Source: Pseudobdellovibrionaceae bacterium | Lineage (GTDB): Bacteria > Bdellovibrionota > Bdellovibrionia > Bdellovibrionales > Bdellovibrionaceae | Reading direction: 5' to 3' | Assembly (NCBI GenBank): GCA_947449255.1 | Contig: CANFQX010000009.1 | Span: 59,582 to 123,581, forward strand | DNA: 64,000 nucleotides | In this document: positions 42,100 to 52,076 of the stretch, one piece after another | Position numbering within the stretch: the stretch's first letter is position 1 | Layout of the letters: every line of letters starts with the position of its first letter | Program-made: the position numbers and the translations under genes | Notes under the pieces: generated by a model | Database searches by the model: none | The model's input: the letters and a program-made list of their open reading frames with translations, nothing else | Told to the model about the DNA's origin: nothing

Positions 42100-45083
42100 T
42101 GGCTCTTCTCCTTCATCTCATTTAATGCTTTTGGCAGACTTGCCAAACGCCCTTCGAGGTATTCAACCATACTTTTTCTTTGGGTTTGCTTTTCTAGATC
42201 CAAAACTTGTTGAATTGCATAGGCCGTGAAGGGATTTTTTTTCAAATGCGTTCTGGCATTTTCAAATTCTGCAATTGAAGGTTTGCGGACCGGATTTTTT
42301 TGACCTCTGAGTGTATCTGCTGTAGCTAGCCAAGATTTCTTTTGATCTGCTGGAGTCGCTGCAAGCAAGGCGTCCATTTCCTCAAGGATCAGTGCAGTCC
42401 ATTGGGAATTTTCTGCCGCAAACTTTTCATAGGAGGCTAGAGTCACTTTTTGACCCCAAAACTCTGTGACTTTGGACTCTGCCATTTGAGCTGCATTTTG
42501 ATTTGGAGAAACCTGTTGCGACAACAAAGTTAAATATTCATTTTCTTGCTCGGGAGTCAGACCAGCCGGCATTGGCAGTGCCAAGGCTTCATTATAGAAT
42601 CGAAGATTTTCCTGAGCTACCAAATGAAGACTTAACAGCTGCCCCGCCCAATCACCAGAGGCAATATTACGGTTTGCAAAACTGTCTAATTTTTCCAAGA
42701 GCTTTATTCGAGTTTTCAATCCCAAGGCAATTGTTTTTTGATTTTTAGTATCAAATTTATGAGCAGCTACTTGTTTAGCTAAAACCTTCAGATCACTCAA
42801 CATCATGACTTTTTCAATCATAACAAAGGCATCTGACTTGGCCGCTCCTTTTTCTTTCAACGCTATTTCCAAAACTTTTTTATCATTGTTTTTTTGATAG
42901 ACTTCAAGAGCAGCTCTAGCCAGAAGATCTGCACTATTTTTAAAGTAGGGCTTCAATCCCTCTAGATCCTTACTTGGAGAATTTGATAGACGGATCAGCT
43001 GAGTGGCAATCAAGGCTTTTCTTGCTTCATCCTTTGATTGCTTCAAGTACAGATTATAGTAATTGGAAGGATTTACTTCTGCCAATTCCGAGTACATGGC
43101 TAATTTTAGAACTTTTTCATCTGGGCTTAAAGTACTGAACTTCATTTGTTCTGCCGTTTTAAGTGCAGTTGCAAAATCCAATTCAAGCTCGGCAAACCAG
43201 ACTTTTCTGCCCAGAGCGAACTCGCGTTCATCGGCGTTCAGAGTCGGTTGTTTCAAAAAATCTTCAACAGCGACGCGAGCCTCAGTGATGCGGTTCAATT
43301 TCTCACACAGCAAAGTCTTATTTTTAAAATAAGTTTTTTTATCTTCAAGACCGGCTTCACTAACATTGAATTGCGATAGGACAGACAAGGCTTGATCTGG
43401 CAAAGTTGCAGCCAAGTTTGCCGCCTGAGTTAAAATTGATTTTTGATGAATCCCCTGAAACTCTGCTTTTTTATCAAGGAAGGTTTGAGAATAGACCCTA
43501 GACCATTTTTGAATTCTTGCATCATCCTTTAAGGTCACTAAAGCATCGAGAGAAAGATCAGCCGCTTGCAGCCTGATTTGATGTGTCCCTTTTTCGTCCA
43601 TGGCCAACTGATTCAACAAGTCAGCCGCTTTTGAATTGTCGCCCTTTTGATAAATCGAGTAGGCCTTTTGATAAAGAACATCGAAACTTTTTTGCTTTAG
43701 AATAGTGTTTTTGAGATACTCATTCTGAGCTGAAATCAGCAAGTTTTCATCTTTTGATTTCTCAGCCATTTCAATTCCAGTGAGCAGATTTTTCTCAAGC
43801 TTCTCTGCAAGTGCTTTTTTTATAACTGGATCCAAACTCGAACTGTGCTCTGCCACAATCAGACTGTTAACCTGATTTGTCCATTGCGCCGCCTCTGAAA
43901 ATTTACTCAATTGGACTCCCACTTGAGCCGCCCACACATACATATCCTGGTCCTTATTAAAGACCTTTAAATATTCTTCATAACCAACCAACAGTTCTGC
44001 ACTTGGTTTGGCATTTTCCAACCTGTTCCAACCCACCAAAAACTGCCTCAAGCCTTTGGCCGAGTCTGCACAGGAAGCGCTATTGCAGTCCGTTGCACCC
44101 CAGAGTTCAAGGACCATTCTGAAGGAATTAAAGGCGGCCACGGGATTTTTAAGATCCAACTGGATTTGAGAACTTTGAACGAGGGCTTCAAGCCGCGCTT
44201 TGGGATCACTTTGTTTTTGAAATACAAACTCCCAAACTTTGAGAGAAGCTTCTTTTTGCCCCAGTCGCAAACCCTCGCGGGCAAGCAATGTCACTTGTTG
44301 AAGTCTAAAATTTTCTGGGGTCAGCTCATAGAGGCTGACTGGATCCGATTCTTTGATTCCTCGAGCGGCCATCACCGTGGCAAGATCTCGTGAAACTTCT
44401 TCGAGGAATTGAACATCTGCCACACTGCGGGCTGACGCCATTCGAGATTGCAGCCGTGGTGTCTTTAAAATTGTTTGAAATTGTGTCACTGCAGCTTCCA
44501 TATCACTCAGCCGAAATGCACACCAAGCTTTACGATAGGCAGCAAGTCCTTGAGAGCTAGCTCCTTCAGTTGCTAAAACTTTGGTATAGAGCTCTTGAGC
44601 CATTTTAAAATCTGATTTTCTAAAGGCCATCTCAGCCAGTGATAAATTGGCTTCAGCCAGTTCTAGAGCTGAGGTGCTTGCACCCAACATAGCAAGATAG
44701 TTTTTTTCTGCTAAGTCACTGCGACCTTGAAGCTCATAAAGATGACCCATTTGCAGGTAAACTTTGGAAATCAAATTGCCTGGCACTTTAGAAAGAGCTT
44801 CTGCATAATAGGCTAAAGCCTTGTCGCGATCCTTTTCACCACTTTTGCAGACAACACATCCATCTGCTATTTCTTTCATTGAAAGCTGCCTTGCCCGTTC
44901 AGAGTGAAGATCCGCTAGGCGAAGCAAAACGGAAGATCTTGCAGGATCCGCTGGGGCTAAGCCCAGTTGAACTTGGGTTAATTTTTTAATCAGAAGATCT
45001 TGGGTCGAACCCGCAGATGCTGACATTTGGGCCTTTGCTGCTACACCCAAGGATAAAGAGAAAATTAACAAACTTTTTTTCAT
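42096..45083 (-). CDS. large periplasmic TPR protein
   Basis: The 995-residue protein has a signal peptide (about 1-18, ending VAAKA). Many helix pairs of the TPR type follow, for example KVYLQMGHLYELQGRSDLAE, ANLSLAEMAFRKSDFKMAQE and AYRKAWCAFRLSDMEAAVTQ near the N-terminus. It probably spans or fills the periplasm as a scaffold, as the TPR proteins of Glt-type complexes do. GGGAG precedes the ATG, and the gene overlaps the small secreted-protein gene by four bases. Confidence 0.82.
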   Translation of the reverse strand: MKKSLLIFSLSLGVAAKAQMSASAGSTQDLLIKKLTQVQLGLAPADPARSSVLLRLADLHSERARQLSMKEIADGCVVCKSGEKDRDKALAYYAEALSKVPGNLISKVYLQMGHLYELQGRSDLAEKNYLAMLGASTSALELAEANLSLAEMAFRKSDFKMAQELYTKVLATEGASSQGLAAYRKAWCAFRLSDMEAAVTQFQTILKTPRLQSRMASARSVADVQFLEEVSRDLATVMAARGIKESDPVSLYELTPENFRLQQVTLLAREGLRLGQKEASLKVWEFVFQKQSDPKARLEALVQSSQIQLDLKNPVAAFNSFRMVLELWGATDCNSASCADSAKGLRQFLVGWNRLENAKPSAELLVGYEEYLKVFNKDQDMYVWAAQVGVQLSKFSEAAQWTNQVNSLIVAEHSSSLDPVIKKALAEKLEKNLLTGIEMAEKSKDENLLISAQNEYLKNTILKQKSFDVLYQKAYSIYQKGDNSKAADLLNQLAMDEKGTHQIRLQAADLSLDALVTLKDDARIQKWSRVYSQTFLDKKAEFQGIHQKSILTQAANLAATLPDQALSVLSQFNVSEAGLEDKKTYFKNKTLLCEKLNRITEARVAVEDFLKQPTLNADEREFALGRKVWFAELELDFATALKTAEQMKFSTLSPDEKVLKLAMYSELAEVNPSNYYNLYLKQSKDEARKALIATQLIRLSNSPSKDLEGLKPYFKNSADLLARAALEVYQKNNDKKVLEIALKEKGAAKSDAFVMIEKVMMLSDLKVLAKQVAAHKFDTKNQKTIALGLKTRIKLLEKLDSFANRNIASGDWAGQLLSLHLVAQENLRFYNEALALPMPAGLTPEQENEYLTLLSQQVSPNQNAAQMAESKVTEFWGQKVTLASYEKFAAENSQWTALILEEMDALLAATPADQKKSWLATADTLRGQKNPVRKPSIAEFENARTHLKKNPFTAYAIQQVLDLEKQTQRKSMVEYLEGRLASLPKALNEMKEKSQ

Positions 45084-45130
45084 TTTCGAGCTCCCACAAC
45101 GCCTAAAAACTTTCTTAATATCAGCTCTGA

Positions 45131-45628
45131 CTATTTTAAAACCACGGCAAACTTAATGTCGCTATATCCAGCCTGATTCATGCCAAGAATAATTTGGTTT
45201 AAAAAATCGTATTTCACCCGACGGTCTGCCTGAATTGTCGCGACGCCAGGAAAAGCTTCATTAGGGTGCAGCTCTTGATATTTTTTTCGAATTTCTAAGA
45301 GTTCACTTGTAATAGATTTTGCATCGACAATTTTATCTTCGACAAAGATCTTGCCTTCATCCACTTTGATGACGGGATTTCGTTCTAAGGTTTCTGCAAG
45401 ACGCGCTTTGGGAAGCTCTTGATTTTTGCCAATCATTAGAATCTCTCCTGTTGAAGAAAAATTCATCAACAGAAAAATGACTAAAATTGAGAAGGCATCG
45501 ATCAAAGCTGTTAATATGAGGTCGGCAGCCACTTGCCGCTTCAGTTTAGCGCCTCGAGGGCTTATAATCGAATGTCCCTCTAGAGTTCCAGTCAAAACTG
45601 ATGTCTTTAAAATTCCATCAGATATCAT
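45131..45628 (-). CDS. ExbD/TolR-like stator protein with N-terminal extension
   Basis: The 165-residue protein has a roughly 30-residue cytosolic N-terminus, then a single membrane helix with the proton-path aspartate in TALIDAFSILVIFLLMNF (Asp44). A periplasmic ExbD domain follows (EVATIQADRRVKYDF-like VATIQADRRVKY, ILGMNQAGYSDIKFAVV). It is the second ExbD-like protein in the operon, as AglQ and AglS pair with one AglR in Myxococcus. The N-terminal extension with a basic KLKRQ next to the membrane is longer than in typical ExbD. Confidence 0.87.
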   Translation of the reverse strand: MISDGILKTSVLTGTLEGHSIISPRGAKLKRQVAADLILTALIDAFSILVIFLLMNFSSTGEILMIGKNQELPKARLAETLERNPVIKVDEGKIFVEDKIVDAKSITSELLEIRKKYQELHPNEAFPGVATIQADRRVKYDFLNQIILGMNQAGYSDIKFAVVLK

Positions 45629-45656
45629 AAATAAACCTCTCTTAAACTTTTCGTGA

Positions 45657-46112
45657 CTATAATGGGGAAACGCCTAAATCGGTCATTCCGTTTTTTTTGA
45701 GTCTATCCATCACGTCGATGATTTCTTCATAAGCTGTCAAACCATGGGGTTGAATCAGTCCGGTATTCAAAGCTGGTTCCGACTGTTTCAAAGAGGCCAG
45801 CGCCTTTTCAAGCCCTTCAAAATTCACCTTTTTATCCACTTGCGGAATACGAAATTTTCTTAAAGCAGAAGGGACCAATGAGCTTTGTTGAACTTCAAGA
45901 TCCAAGTCCCCTTTGTCATTCATGCGAATCCACACAAGGGGACTTTTCTTAGTGTCTTCCTGGGCCTGACCACCAACAGCTTGCTTGACGTTCATTGAAC
46001 CCACATTCAACCAAACAGCGGTGATCAAAAGAAAACATATCGAGACTGATAGCAAATCAATGAATGGAATCAAGTTCACTTCAAAATCTAAATGCTTTTT
46101 GGAGTGTTTCAT
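45657..46112 (-). CDS. ExbD/TolR-like stator protein
   Basis: The 151-residue protein begins with a short basic tail and a membrane helix carrying the conserved aspartate (NLIPFIDLLSVSICFLLITA, Asp19). A periplasmic domain follows, ending DVMDRLKKNGMTDLGVSPL as in ExbD/TolR. It works with the ExbB-like protein encoded 58 bp upstream to use the proton motive force. AGGAAG precedes the ATG. Confidence 0.9.
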   Translation of the reverse strand: MKHSKKHLDFEVNLIPFIDLLSVSICFLLITAVWLNVGSMNVKQAVGGQAQEDTKKSPLVWIRMNDKGDLDLEVQQSSLVPSALRKFRIPQVDKKVNFEGLEKALASLKQSEPALNTGLIQPHGLTAYEEIIDVMDRLKKNGMTDLGVSPL

Positions 46113-46170
46113 TTAATCTTCCTGACTAAGTTACACTTTAAGACGTTTTATAAAATCAATAATCCAAAAA

Positions 46171-46878
46171 CTATGCATTCAGGTGAGTGTTGTTCTCAGC
46201 CTTTGAAGTCGTCTTGATGTTGTAAGAAGTAATGGGTTCATAGGTGTAGCTCAACCAATTGTATATTTTCAATCCACCTTGATTCAAGTCTTCAGCCAAA
46301 CGATTGGCTCTGTTTTGCAAAACGGCATAGGCAACTAAAGCTGGAATCGCTGCAATCAACCCATAGGCTGTTGCATTCATCGCTTCAGAAATACCAGCAG
46401 AAAGTAAAGAGGCTTTGTCAGCAGGATTAGCAAAAGCCACAGCAGCAAAAGATTTAATCATACCTGTGATAGTTCCAAGCAGGCCTGTCAGGGTTGCAAT
46501 GTTACCAAGCATTGATAAAAAAGCTGTGCGATGATCAAGTCTAGCATTTTCCTCAAGAAGAACTTCATCCATTTTTCCTTGAATTTCTTCTTTACCGCCC
46601 AAATTACGTGCAGCTAATGCACCCGCGGCGATCGCTCTTGCTACTGGGTTTTGTGCTGACAATGAATGGGCTTTGGCAATGATTGCATCCATTTCACCGC
46701 GACGAATAGACTCTTCAAAGCCAAGAGCACAAGCCGTTTGATTTAATTTGCGGCGAATAAAGAAAGCGTAAGTTCGCTCTACAACAATGGCAATTGAAAC
46801 CACTTGAATGAGCAAAATAGGCCACATCCAAAAGCCACCATGTTCAAAAGCCTGTGCAATTTTTGTTAACATTCCCAT
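46171..46878 (-). CDS. MotA/TolQ/ExbB-like proton channel protein (AglR-type)
   Basis: The 235-residue inner-membrane protein has the three-helix TolQ/ExbB layout: WMWPILLIQVVSIAIVVERT near the N-terminus, then the cytosolic domain, then the conserved LSMLGNIATLTGLLGTITGM and GISEAMNATAYGLIAAIPAL segments with the channel Thr and Pro residues. Together with the two ExbD-like proteins it should form the motor of the complex encoded downstream. It is the first gene of the operon, with a well-formed promoter 27 bp upstream and GGAGGGG before the ATG. Confidence 0.92.
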   Translation of the reverse strand: MGMLTKIAQAFEHGGFWMWPILLIQVVSIAIVVERTYAFFIRRKLNQTACALGFEESIRRGEMDAIIAKAHSLSAQNPVARAIAAGALAARNLGGKEEIQGKMDEVLLEENARLDHRTAFLSMLGNIATLTGLLGTITGMIKSFAAVAFANPADKASLLSAGISEAMNATAYGLIAAIPALVAYAVLQNRANRLAEDLNQGGLKIYNWLSYTYEPITSYNIKTTSKAENNTHLNA

Positions 46879-46904
46879 AAATAAATCCCCTCCATATCAT
46901 ATTA

Positions 46905-46933
46905 ATTACAGAGCAAGGACCTCACATTGGCAA
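46905..46933 (-). promoter_or_regulatory. predicted promoter of the Glt-like operon
   Basis: On the minus strand TTGCCA and TGTAAT are separated by 17 bp, each with one difference from the sigma70 consensus. The predicted transcript would start about 20 nt before the ExbB-like ATG. It separates the operon from the division cluster upstream, although no terminator was found between them. Confidence 0.55.
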
Positions 46934-46975
46934 AGGCAATTATGAAAAACACAGACCAAGGTAAGTTAATTTATT

Positions 46976-48274
46976 TTATTTATAAGCAAGACAGGGAACT
47001 CCAGGTTCACTGACTTGGCATGTAAAATCAGTTTGACCATGGATAGATTTAATATTGGCTGTCCATTTTCCAAAGTCATCTTTGGACATCAGAACGTATC
47101 CATAGTCAGACGGAAAAACTCTGTAACCAGATGGCACAGCTTTTAAATTCTGATCATTAAAAAAATCTAAAGATGTGCCACTTTCACCAATGACCATCTG
47201 GGGTGGGTGATCACCAACGGCAACTTGAACCGCATGAATATGACCAGAAAAAATCATCTTCACCTTATTGGGAAGTGGCAATTCTTTGAATATTCTTTGC
47301 AAATTGACATTGACCAAATCCAGAGAATTTTCAGCACTTGCGGCTGCTTGCTTCATATTAGATTTTGGTGCCTGATTGCCAGCTCGTGGAGACAAACCCC
47401 AAAATGGACGATGTATGAACAGCCAAACCGTGGACTCTGGACGAGTTGCAATGGTTTCAACCATTTTCTTATATTTGTCTTGAATTGTTTTAAATCCAAC
47501 AGAATCCTGATCCAAGGGACTGTCGTCCAAATTGCTATCATCAAAGTTAACAATTAAAAAATTTCCAAAGCTGGTGTAGGCGGTATCTTGTATATCCACA
47601 CAACGATCCCCACTCAGTGGGGCAAGCATTTTTAAAAATCCCTCATGAGCTCGGTGGCAATCTTCGTGATTACCCCGCACAAAAATATAGGGAGTGGTCT
47701 TTAAAACCTCCAAAGAAGGATTTAGGAAATCAAGTGCCCATGGCTTAAATCCATACCCCAAGGCCCCTTCAAATTTTTTGCATTTTGCATCACCCTTGCA
47801 AGTTTCACGATAGTGATAGTCCCCTAGGTGAACGACCAAATCAGGTTTTTCTTTTTCGACAGAGCGCATGATACGCTGAAAAGGCCAGTCGGTTTCACTA
47901 TCACAATTTTGAATGACTCCCCGTCCGTCCTGAAACTTTAAACGACAGCCTGTATCGCCCAAAATCACAATTTTTTTAGGCTCCTGAGGAATCACAATGG
48001 AATTTGAATCCTGGGTGACCCTCACAACATTCTTAGGCAATGTCGCTTCACAAACTGCAGCCCCATCAAAATTTATTTTATTTAATTGCAAAACTTGGGT
48101 CTCGTGATTTTGAAAGTCCAACCTAACTGGATCACAACTGCCGCCGTCCGGATGAATCACTTTAACAAAGGATTGACCTTCGTTACTTAAGCCAACAAGT
48201 GCAACTTGTTTTTGTGCACAGGATGCGATCAGAAACCCAATACCAGTAAAAAATAAGATCTGAATTTTTGACAT
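46976..48274 (-). CDS. calcineurin-like metallophosphoesterase lipoprotein
   Basis: The 432-residue product has a lipobox (LIASC, Cys19), about 80 residues of unrecognised sequence, and a metallophosphoesterase domain. The metal ligands appear in KIVILGDTG, VVHLGDYHYRE, FVRGNHED and FSGHIHAVQ. Purple-acid-phosphatase-like or periplasmic phosphoesterase activity is likely; the substrate is unknown. It lies 19 bp after lpxH, another metallophosphoesterase, and probably belongs to the tail of the division operon. AAGGGA precedes the ATG. Confidence 0.87.
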   Translation of the reverse strand: MSKIQILFFTGIGFLIASCAQKQVALVGLSNEGQSFVKVIHPDGGSCDPVRLDFQNHETQVLQLNKINFDGAAVCEATLPKNVVRVTQDSNSIVIPQEPKKIVILGDTGCRLKFQDGRGVIQNCDSETDWPFQRIMRSVEKEKPDLVVHLGDYHYRETCKGDAKCKKFEGALGYGFKPWALDFLNPSLEVLKTTPYIFVRGNHEDCHRAHEGFLKMLAPLSGDRCVDIQDTAYTSFGNFLIVNFDDSNLDDSPLDQDSVGFKTIQDKYKKMVETIATRPESTVWLFIHRPFWGLSPRAGNQAPKSNMKQAAASAENSLDLVNVNLQRIFKELPLPNKVKMIFSGHIHAVQVAVGDHPPQMVIGESGTSLDFFNDQNLKAVPSGYRVFPSDYGYVLMSKDDFGKWTANIKSIHGQTDFTCQVSEPGVPCLAYK

Positions 48275-48293
48275 TGAATTTCCCTTTTTTAAT

Positions 48294-49040
48294 TTAATTA
48301 AGATTCACCCAATCAGCCTGACCATCTTTAATTCTAAAGACCTTTATATTGTCTTCGAACCAGGATCCCAGATTGATTGATCGCACTTTGTGGCCGTTCA
48401 TCGTAAGAACTCGATCAGTAAAAATATGCATATGACCAGAGATTATAAAATCAAATTTTTTTTCAAGGTAGGCGCGCTCAGTGTGGGCATGAATCATTCC
48501 CACGAGTTGCTCCTCATTTTGAGCGCGCAGCCTTGAACTGCGACTCCGACTTTTTTTACTGGCTTTATCTCCGATATAACCCCAAACACCGCCAGGGATG
48601 ATATGTGCTAACATCTTCACGGTTGGGTGTCTAAGCACCGAGCGCAGACGCAAATAAGCGATCTCATTGAGGTTGATAAGATCTCCATGCTCAATTCGCA
48701 CGGTTAAGCCATCGATTTTGTAGTATTGCGCCTCAACAAAAACTTCAACACCAAGTCTTTTTTTGAAATAGCTGGCAATATGGAGATCATGATTGCCTTC
48801 GATAAAGGTGATTTGAGCTCCCGCTTTTTTAAGCTCATCCAGGGCTTGGACTAAGGGCAAAAACCTTTTTACAAAAAAGCTACCTCCGCCAACCCAGAGG
48901 TCAAAGATATCACCCAACAAAAATAGATGAACTTTTGCGGGATTTTCCTGCAGCAATGAATGCAAAAAACGCAACAGGATTTCTCCGTTGCGTTCTTTAG
49001 CAGTTTTTAAATGTATGTCTGAAACAAACCAGGCTTCCAC
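48294..49040 (-). CDS. lpxH: UDP-2,3-diacylglucosamine diphosphatase-like (LpxH)
   Basis: The 248-residue protein has the LpxH pattern of metal-binding motifs: FVSDIHL (Asp8, His10), LLGDIFDLWVG (Asp44), IEGNHDLH (Asn83, His84), EHGDLIN and ISGHMHIF. LpxH hydrolyses UDP-2,3-diacylglucosamine to lipid X on the cytosolic face of the inner membrane, in lipid A synthesis. A homologous phosphoesterase with another substrate cannot be excluded. The start is GTG, nine bases after ftsZ, and its ribosome binding site (AAGGA) lies in the ftsZ stop region, so it is translationally linked to ftsZ. Confidence 0.82.
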   Translation of the reverse strand: MEAWFVSDIHLKTAKERNGEILLRFLHSLLQENPAKVHLFLLGDIFDLWVGGGSFFVKRFLPLVQALDELKKAGAQITFIEGNHDLHIASYFKKRLGVEVFVEAQYYKIDGLTVRIEHGDLINLNEIAYLRLRSVLRHPTVKMLAHIIPGGVWGYIGDKASKKSRSRSSRLRAQNEEQLVGMIHAHTERAYLEKKFDFIISGHMHIFTDRVLTMNGHKVRSINLGSWFEDNIKVFRIKDGQADWVNLN

Positions 49041-49049
49041 TTATTTTCT

Positions 49050-50753
49050 TTAATCCTTGTTATTCAGCTCAAATCCTTGCTTCTTACGAATGAAGGCTGG
49101 AACTTCAAGATTTTGACTTGCAAAAGGCGAGCTCAAAACCTCACGAGCCATTTTTCGAGCATCTTCCAATGATTGCTGTTCATGGTCAACAGTCATTCCA
49201 ATGTGCTCTGATACTGAATGCCGAGATTTAAGATCCTGGCTTTCTTTAAATGCCCGTGCTTTTGCCAAAAGCATGTCTCTTGAAAAAGCCGCCATTTCGC
49301 TTTGCGGCTGCAATGGAGTAGGAATTTCCTGAGCCAACTGACCTTGTGCAGCCTGTTGAGCCACTTGAGGAGTCACCGCAACCACCGGCGGGATGACCAC
49401 TGTTTCTGTAACTCCATGTTGCCCCATCATTGGCATATCAGGATGAGTGTAAGTCATCACTTGAGATTGCACAGTCGCAATGGGTGGCAACTCAACTTGG
49501 GCTGCTTGTTGCACCAAGTTCGATTGTTGATACTGCATGGATTGATGACCTTGATGCATGGGAGGAGCAGGCATTGTTTGCAATGTCGGCATAGGTGCTG
49601 ACATCTGCATAGCCTGTGGCATTTGATATTGCGGCATTTGCATGGATTGCTGCATTGGATTCATTTGCGGCATATTTGGCATCATATTCATATTGTTTAA
49701 ATTGATACCATTCATGGTTGCAAACTGGGCTGATTGTTGATTCAAAAAGTTTTGCATCTGCTTAACTTGAGCCATGTCATTAACCATTTTTACTTCATGA
49801 GTATCAAAGCCAGTGGCAATCACTGTAACACGAACTTCATCACCCATAGTCTCATCAATAACCGCACCAAAGATAATCTCAGCGTCTTCATGAGCAGCTT
49901 CAGTGATTAATGTCGAAGCTTCATTCACTTCATATAGAGATAGATCTGCACCACCAGTTACATTGATGATGATACCCGTTGCTCCATCAATTTTAACATT
50001 TTCCAAAAGCGGAGAGGAAATCGCAGAGGTTGCAGCTTCCACAGCTCGGTTTTCACCGCGTGCTGCACCAGTTCCCATGATTGCGATACCTTTTGAAGAC
50101 ATCACAGTGCGAATATCAGCAAAATCCAAATTGATCAATCCACGGATGTTGATCAGGTCAGAAATTCCTTTAACAGCTTGTAAAAGCACTTCATCAGCTT
50201 TTTTAAAAGTCTCAAGAAGAGGCGTTCGCTCTGCAGCTATAGAAAGCAATTTTTGATTCGGAATAACTATCAATGTATCAACATTGTCTTTCAACTCTTG
50301 AAGGCCAGCCTCAGCGTGCTTACTGCGTTTTTTCCCTTCAAATTGGAAAGGCTTAGTCACAACACCAATTGTGAGTGCGCCAAGCTCTCGTGCAATTTTT
50401 GCTACGATGGGAGCTCCACCAGTCCCTGTGCCGCCGCCCATGCCAGCAGTGACAAAAACCATATCTGAGCCTTCAATTTTCTCAACGATCTCATTGTAAG
50501 ATTCAATCGCTGCACGACGACCAACATCAGGGTTGGCGCCTGCGCCAAGTCCTTTGGTCAAATCAATGCCCAGTTGAATTTTATTTGGGGCCTTATTAGA
50601 TCTCAAAGCTTGAATGTCCGTATTGGCGACTATAAATTCAACGCCTGTCATCTCTGAAGCGATCATTGTCGATACAGCGTTACTTCCACCGCCACCTACA
50701 CCAACCACTTTAATATTAGCGCCGATATTTATATTCTCTTCTAACTCAAACAT
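49050..50753 (-). CDS. ftsZ: cell division protein FtsZ with long Met/Gln-rich tail
   Basis: The ATG at 50753 ([20 protein letters not shown]) is chosen over the upstream end of the frame because GGGAGG lies just before it. FtsZ is the tubulin-like GTPase of the division ring. The signature GGGTGTG is at residues 106-112, with [10 protein letters not shown] at the nucleotide-binding N-terminus and [11 protein letters not shown] as the T7 synergy loop. The product has 567 residues, well above the usual 350-400. The excess is a C-terminal linker rich in Met, Gln and Pro (about 350-430). The conserved C-terminal peptide is kept ([10 protein letters not shown]), so FtsA binding should be intact. 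Confidence 0.96.
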   Translation of the reverse strand: MFELEENINIGANIKVVGVGGGGSNAVSTMIASEMTGVEFIVANTDIQALRSNKAPNKIQLGIDLTKGLGAGANPDVGRRAAIESYNEIVEKIEGSDMVFVTAGMGGGTGTGGAPIVAKIARELGALTIGVVTKPFQFEGKKRSKHAEAGLQELKDNVDTLIVIPNQKLLSIAAERTPLLETFKKADEVLLQAVKGISDLINIRGLINLDFADIRTVMSSKGIAIMGTGAARGENRAVEAATSAISSPLLENVKIDGATGIIINVTGGADLSLYEVNEASTLITEAAHEDAEIIFGAVIDETMGDEVRVTVIATGFDTHEVKMVNDMAQVKQMQNFLNQQSAQFATMNGINLNNMNMMPNMPQMNPMQQSMQMPQYQMPQAMQMSAPMPTLQTMPAPPMHQGHQSMQYQQSNLVQQAAQVELPPIATVQSQVMTYTHPDMPMMGQHGVTETVVIPPVVAVTPQVAQQAAQGQLAQEIPTPLQPQSEMAAFSRDMLLAKARAFKESQDLKSRHSVSEHIGMTVDHEQQSLEDARKMAREVLSSPFASQNLEVPAFIRKKQGFELNNKD

Positions 50754-50819
50754 ATATCCCTCCCTGTCGTTCTTTACAGAGGCTTCCAGCCCCCACTGAG
50801 TAAATACCAAATTCTAAAT

Positions 50820-52076
50820 TTAAAAAATTGTATCAAATATTTCTTTGAGTTTTCTTGTCATTCCTTGAATAGAATCCCCAATTTTTATTTCATTTACATT
50901 GTGATTTTGATTCAGCAAATCTTTTCGCTGAGTCAAGCCATACATTAAAAGACCAACTGCTGAGGAAAATTCTCCCGATTTTACTACATCGGTCAAACCA
51001 CCCACATGAATTGGAACTCCTCTGCGCACAGGAATATCAAAAATATATTCACCCAACTCAATAATTCCATCGAGCTGACTAGCTCCACCTGTCAAAACTA
51101 TTCCAGCGCCTAACATCGGCATGACACCGCTCATTCGAATATCATTAGTAATCAAACTTAGAGTTTCTTCAGCTCTTGCTTCAATAACATCAGCCAGATC
51201 TTTTCTTGGTATCACTCTTGCTTTTCGACCACCGACGCCTTCAACTTCGACAGTTTCAGCATCACTCACCATGGAGGCCATAGCACATCCATGTTTCTTT
51301 TTTATAATTTCAGCCGCAAACTGAGGGGTTCTTAATCCCACAGCAACGTCATGTGTAAAATGCTGTCCACCCACCGGTATTATTGATGAATGCGCGACAC
51401 TTCCATTAACGAAATAGAGGGAGTTTGTGACCCCACCACCCATATCAACAACACACACACCAAGGTTTTTTTCATCGTTAGAAATAACAGCCATCGCTGA
51501 AGCCAACTGTCCTAAGACAAGTCCTGCGATTCGTAACCCTGAACGCTCAACACATTTTATTGAATTATTTATTGCGCTCTGACTGCCCGTAACCATATGA
51601 ACTTGCGCTTCAAGACGAATCCCTGACATCCCGACTGGATCCGTGATTCCATCTTGACCATCTACTTTAAATTCTCTTGGTAATATATGAAGAACTGTGC
51701 GATCAGCTGGGACAGTCACTGCCTTTGCGGCATCAATCACTCGTTCTATTTCAGAAGGAGTGACTTCACGGTTTTTAATAGCAACCATGCCTTTAGAGTC
51801 GAACGAGGAAATGTGCGTACCTGAAACACCAACCCAGACATCGCTGACGGTATAACCAGACATTAATTCGGCTTCAAGTTTTGCTTTTTTAATTGAATCT
51901 GTAGTGGCCTCAATATTTACAACAACGCCCTGACGAATCCCTGAATTTGGAGCCGTCCCAACGCCTGCAACTTCTATTTTACCTTCCGAATTGACAGTAC
52001 CAATTACAAAACTGACCTTTGTAGAACCAATATCTAATCCTGCCAATACCGGAGCTTTTGGTTTCGCTGTACTCAT
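50820..52076 (-). CDS. ftsA: cell division protein FtsA
   Basis: This actin-like ATPase of 418 residues anchors FtsZ to the membrane. The phosphate-1 motif is LAGLDIGSTKVSFVIG near the N-terminus, the 1C subdomain region follows (VWVGVSGTHI), then CVVDMGGGVTNSLYF (phosphate 2) and IVLTGGASQLDGI. The C-terminal amphipathic membrane helix is present (GMTRKLKEIFDTIF). The ATG is preceded by AAGGTGAGG. It is separated from ftsQ by 266 bp, a larger gap than elsewhere in the cluster, which may hold a separate promoter for ftsA-ftsZ. Confidence 0.95.
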   Translation of the reverse strand: MSTAKPKAPVLAGLDIGSTKVSFVIGTVNSEGKIEVAGVGTAPNSGIRQGVVVNIEATTDSIKKAKLEAELMSGYTVSDVWVGVSGTHISSFDSKGMVAIKNREVTPSEIERVIDAAKAVTVPADRTVLHILPREFKVDGQDGITDPVGMSGIRLEAQVHMVTGSQSAINNSIKCVERSGLRIAGLVLGQLASAMAVISNDEKNLGVCVVDMGGGVTNSLYFVNGSVAHSSIIPVGGQHFTHDVAVGLRTPQFAAEIIKKKHGCAMASMVSDAETVEVEGVGGRKARVIPRKDLADVIEARAEETLSLITNDIRMSGVMPMLGAGIVLTGGASQLDGIIELGEYIFDIPVRRGVPIHVGGLTDVVKSGEFSSAVGLLMYGLTQRKDLLNQNHNVNEIKIGDSIQGMTRKLKEIFDTIF

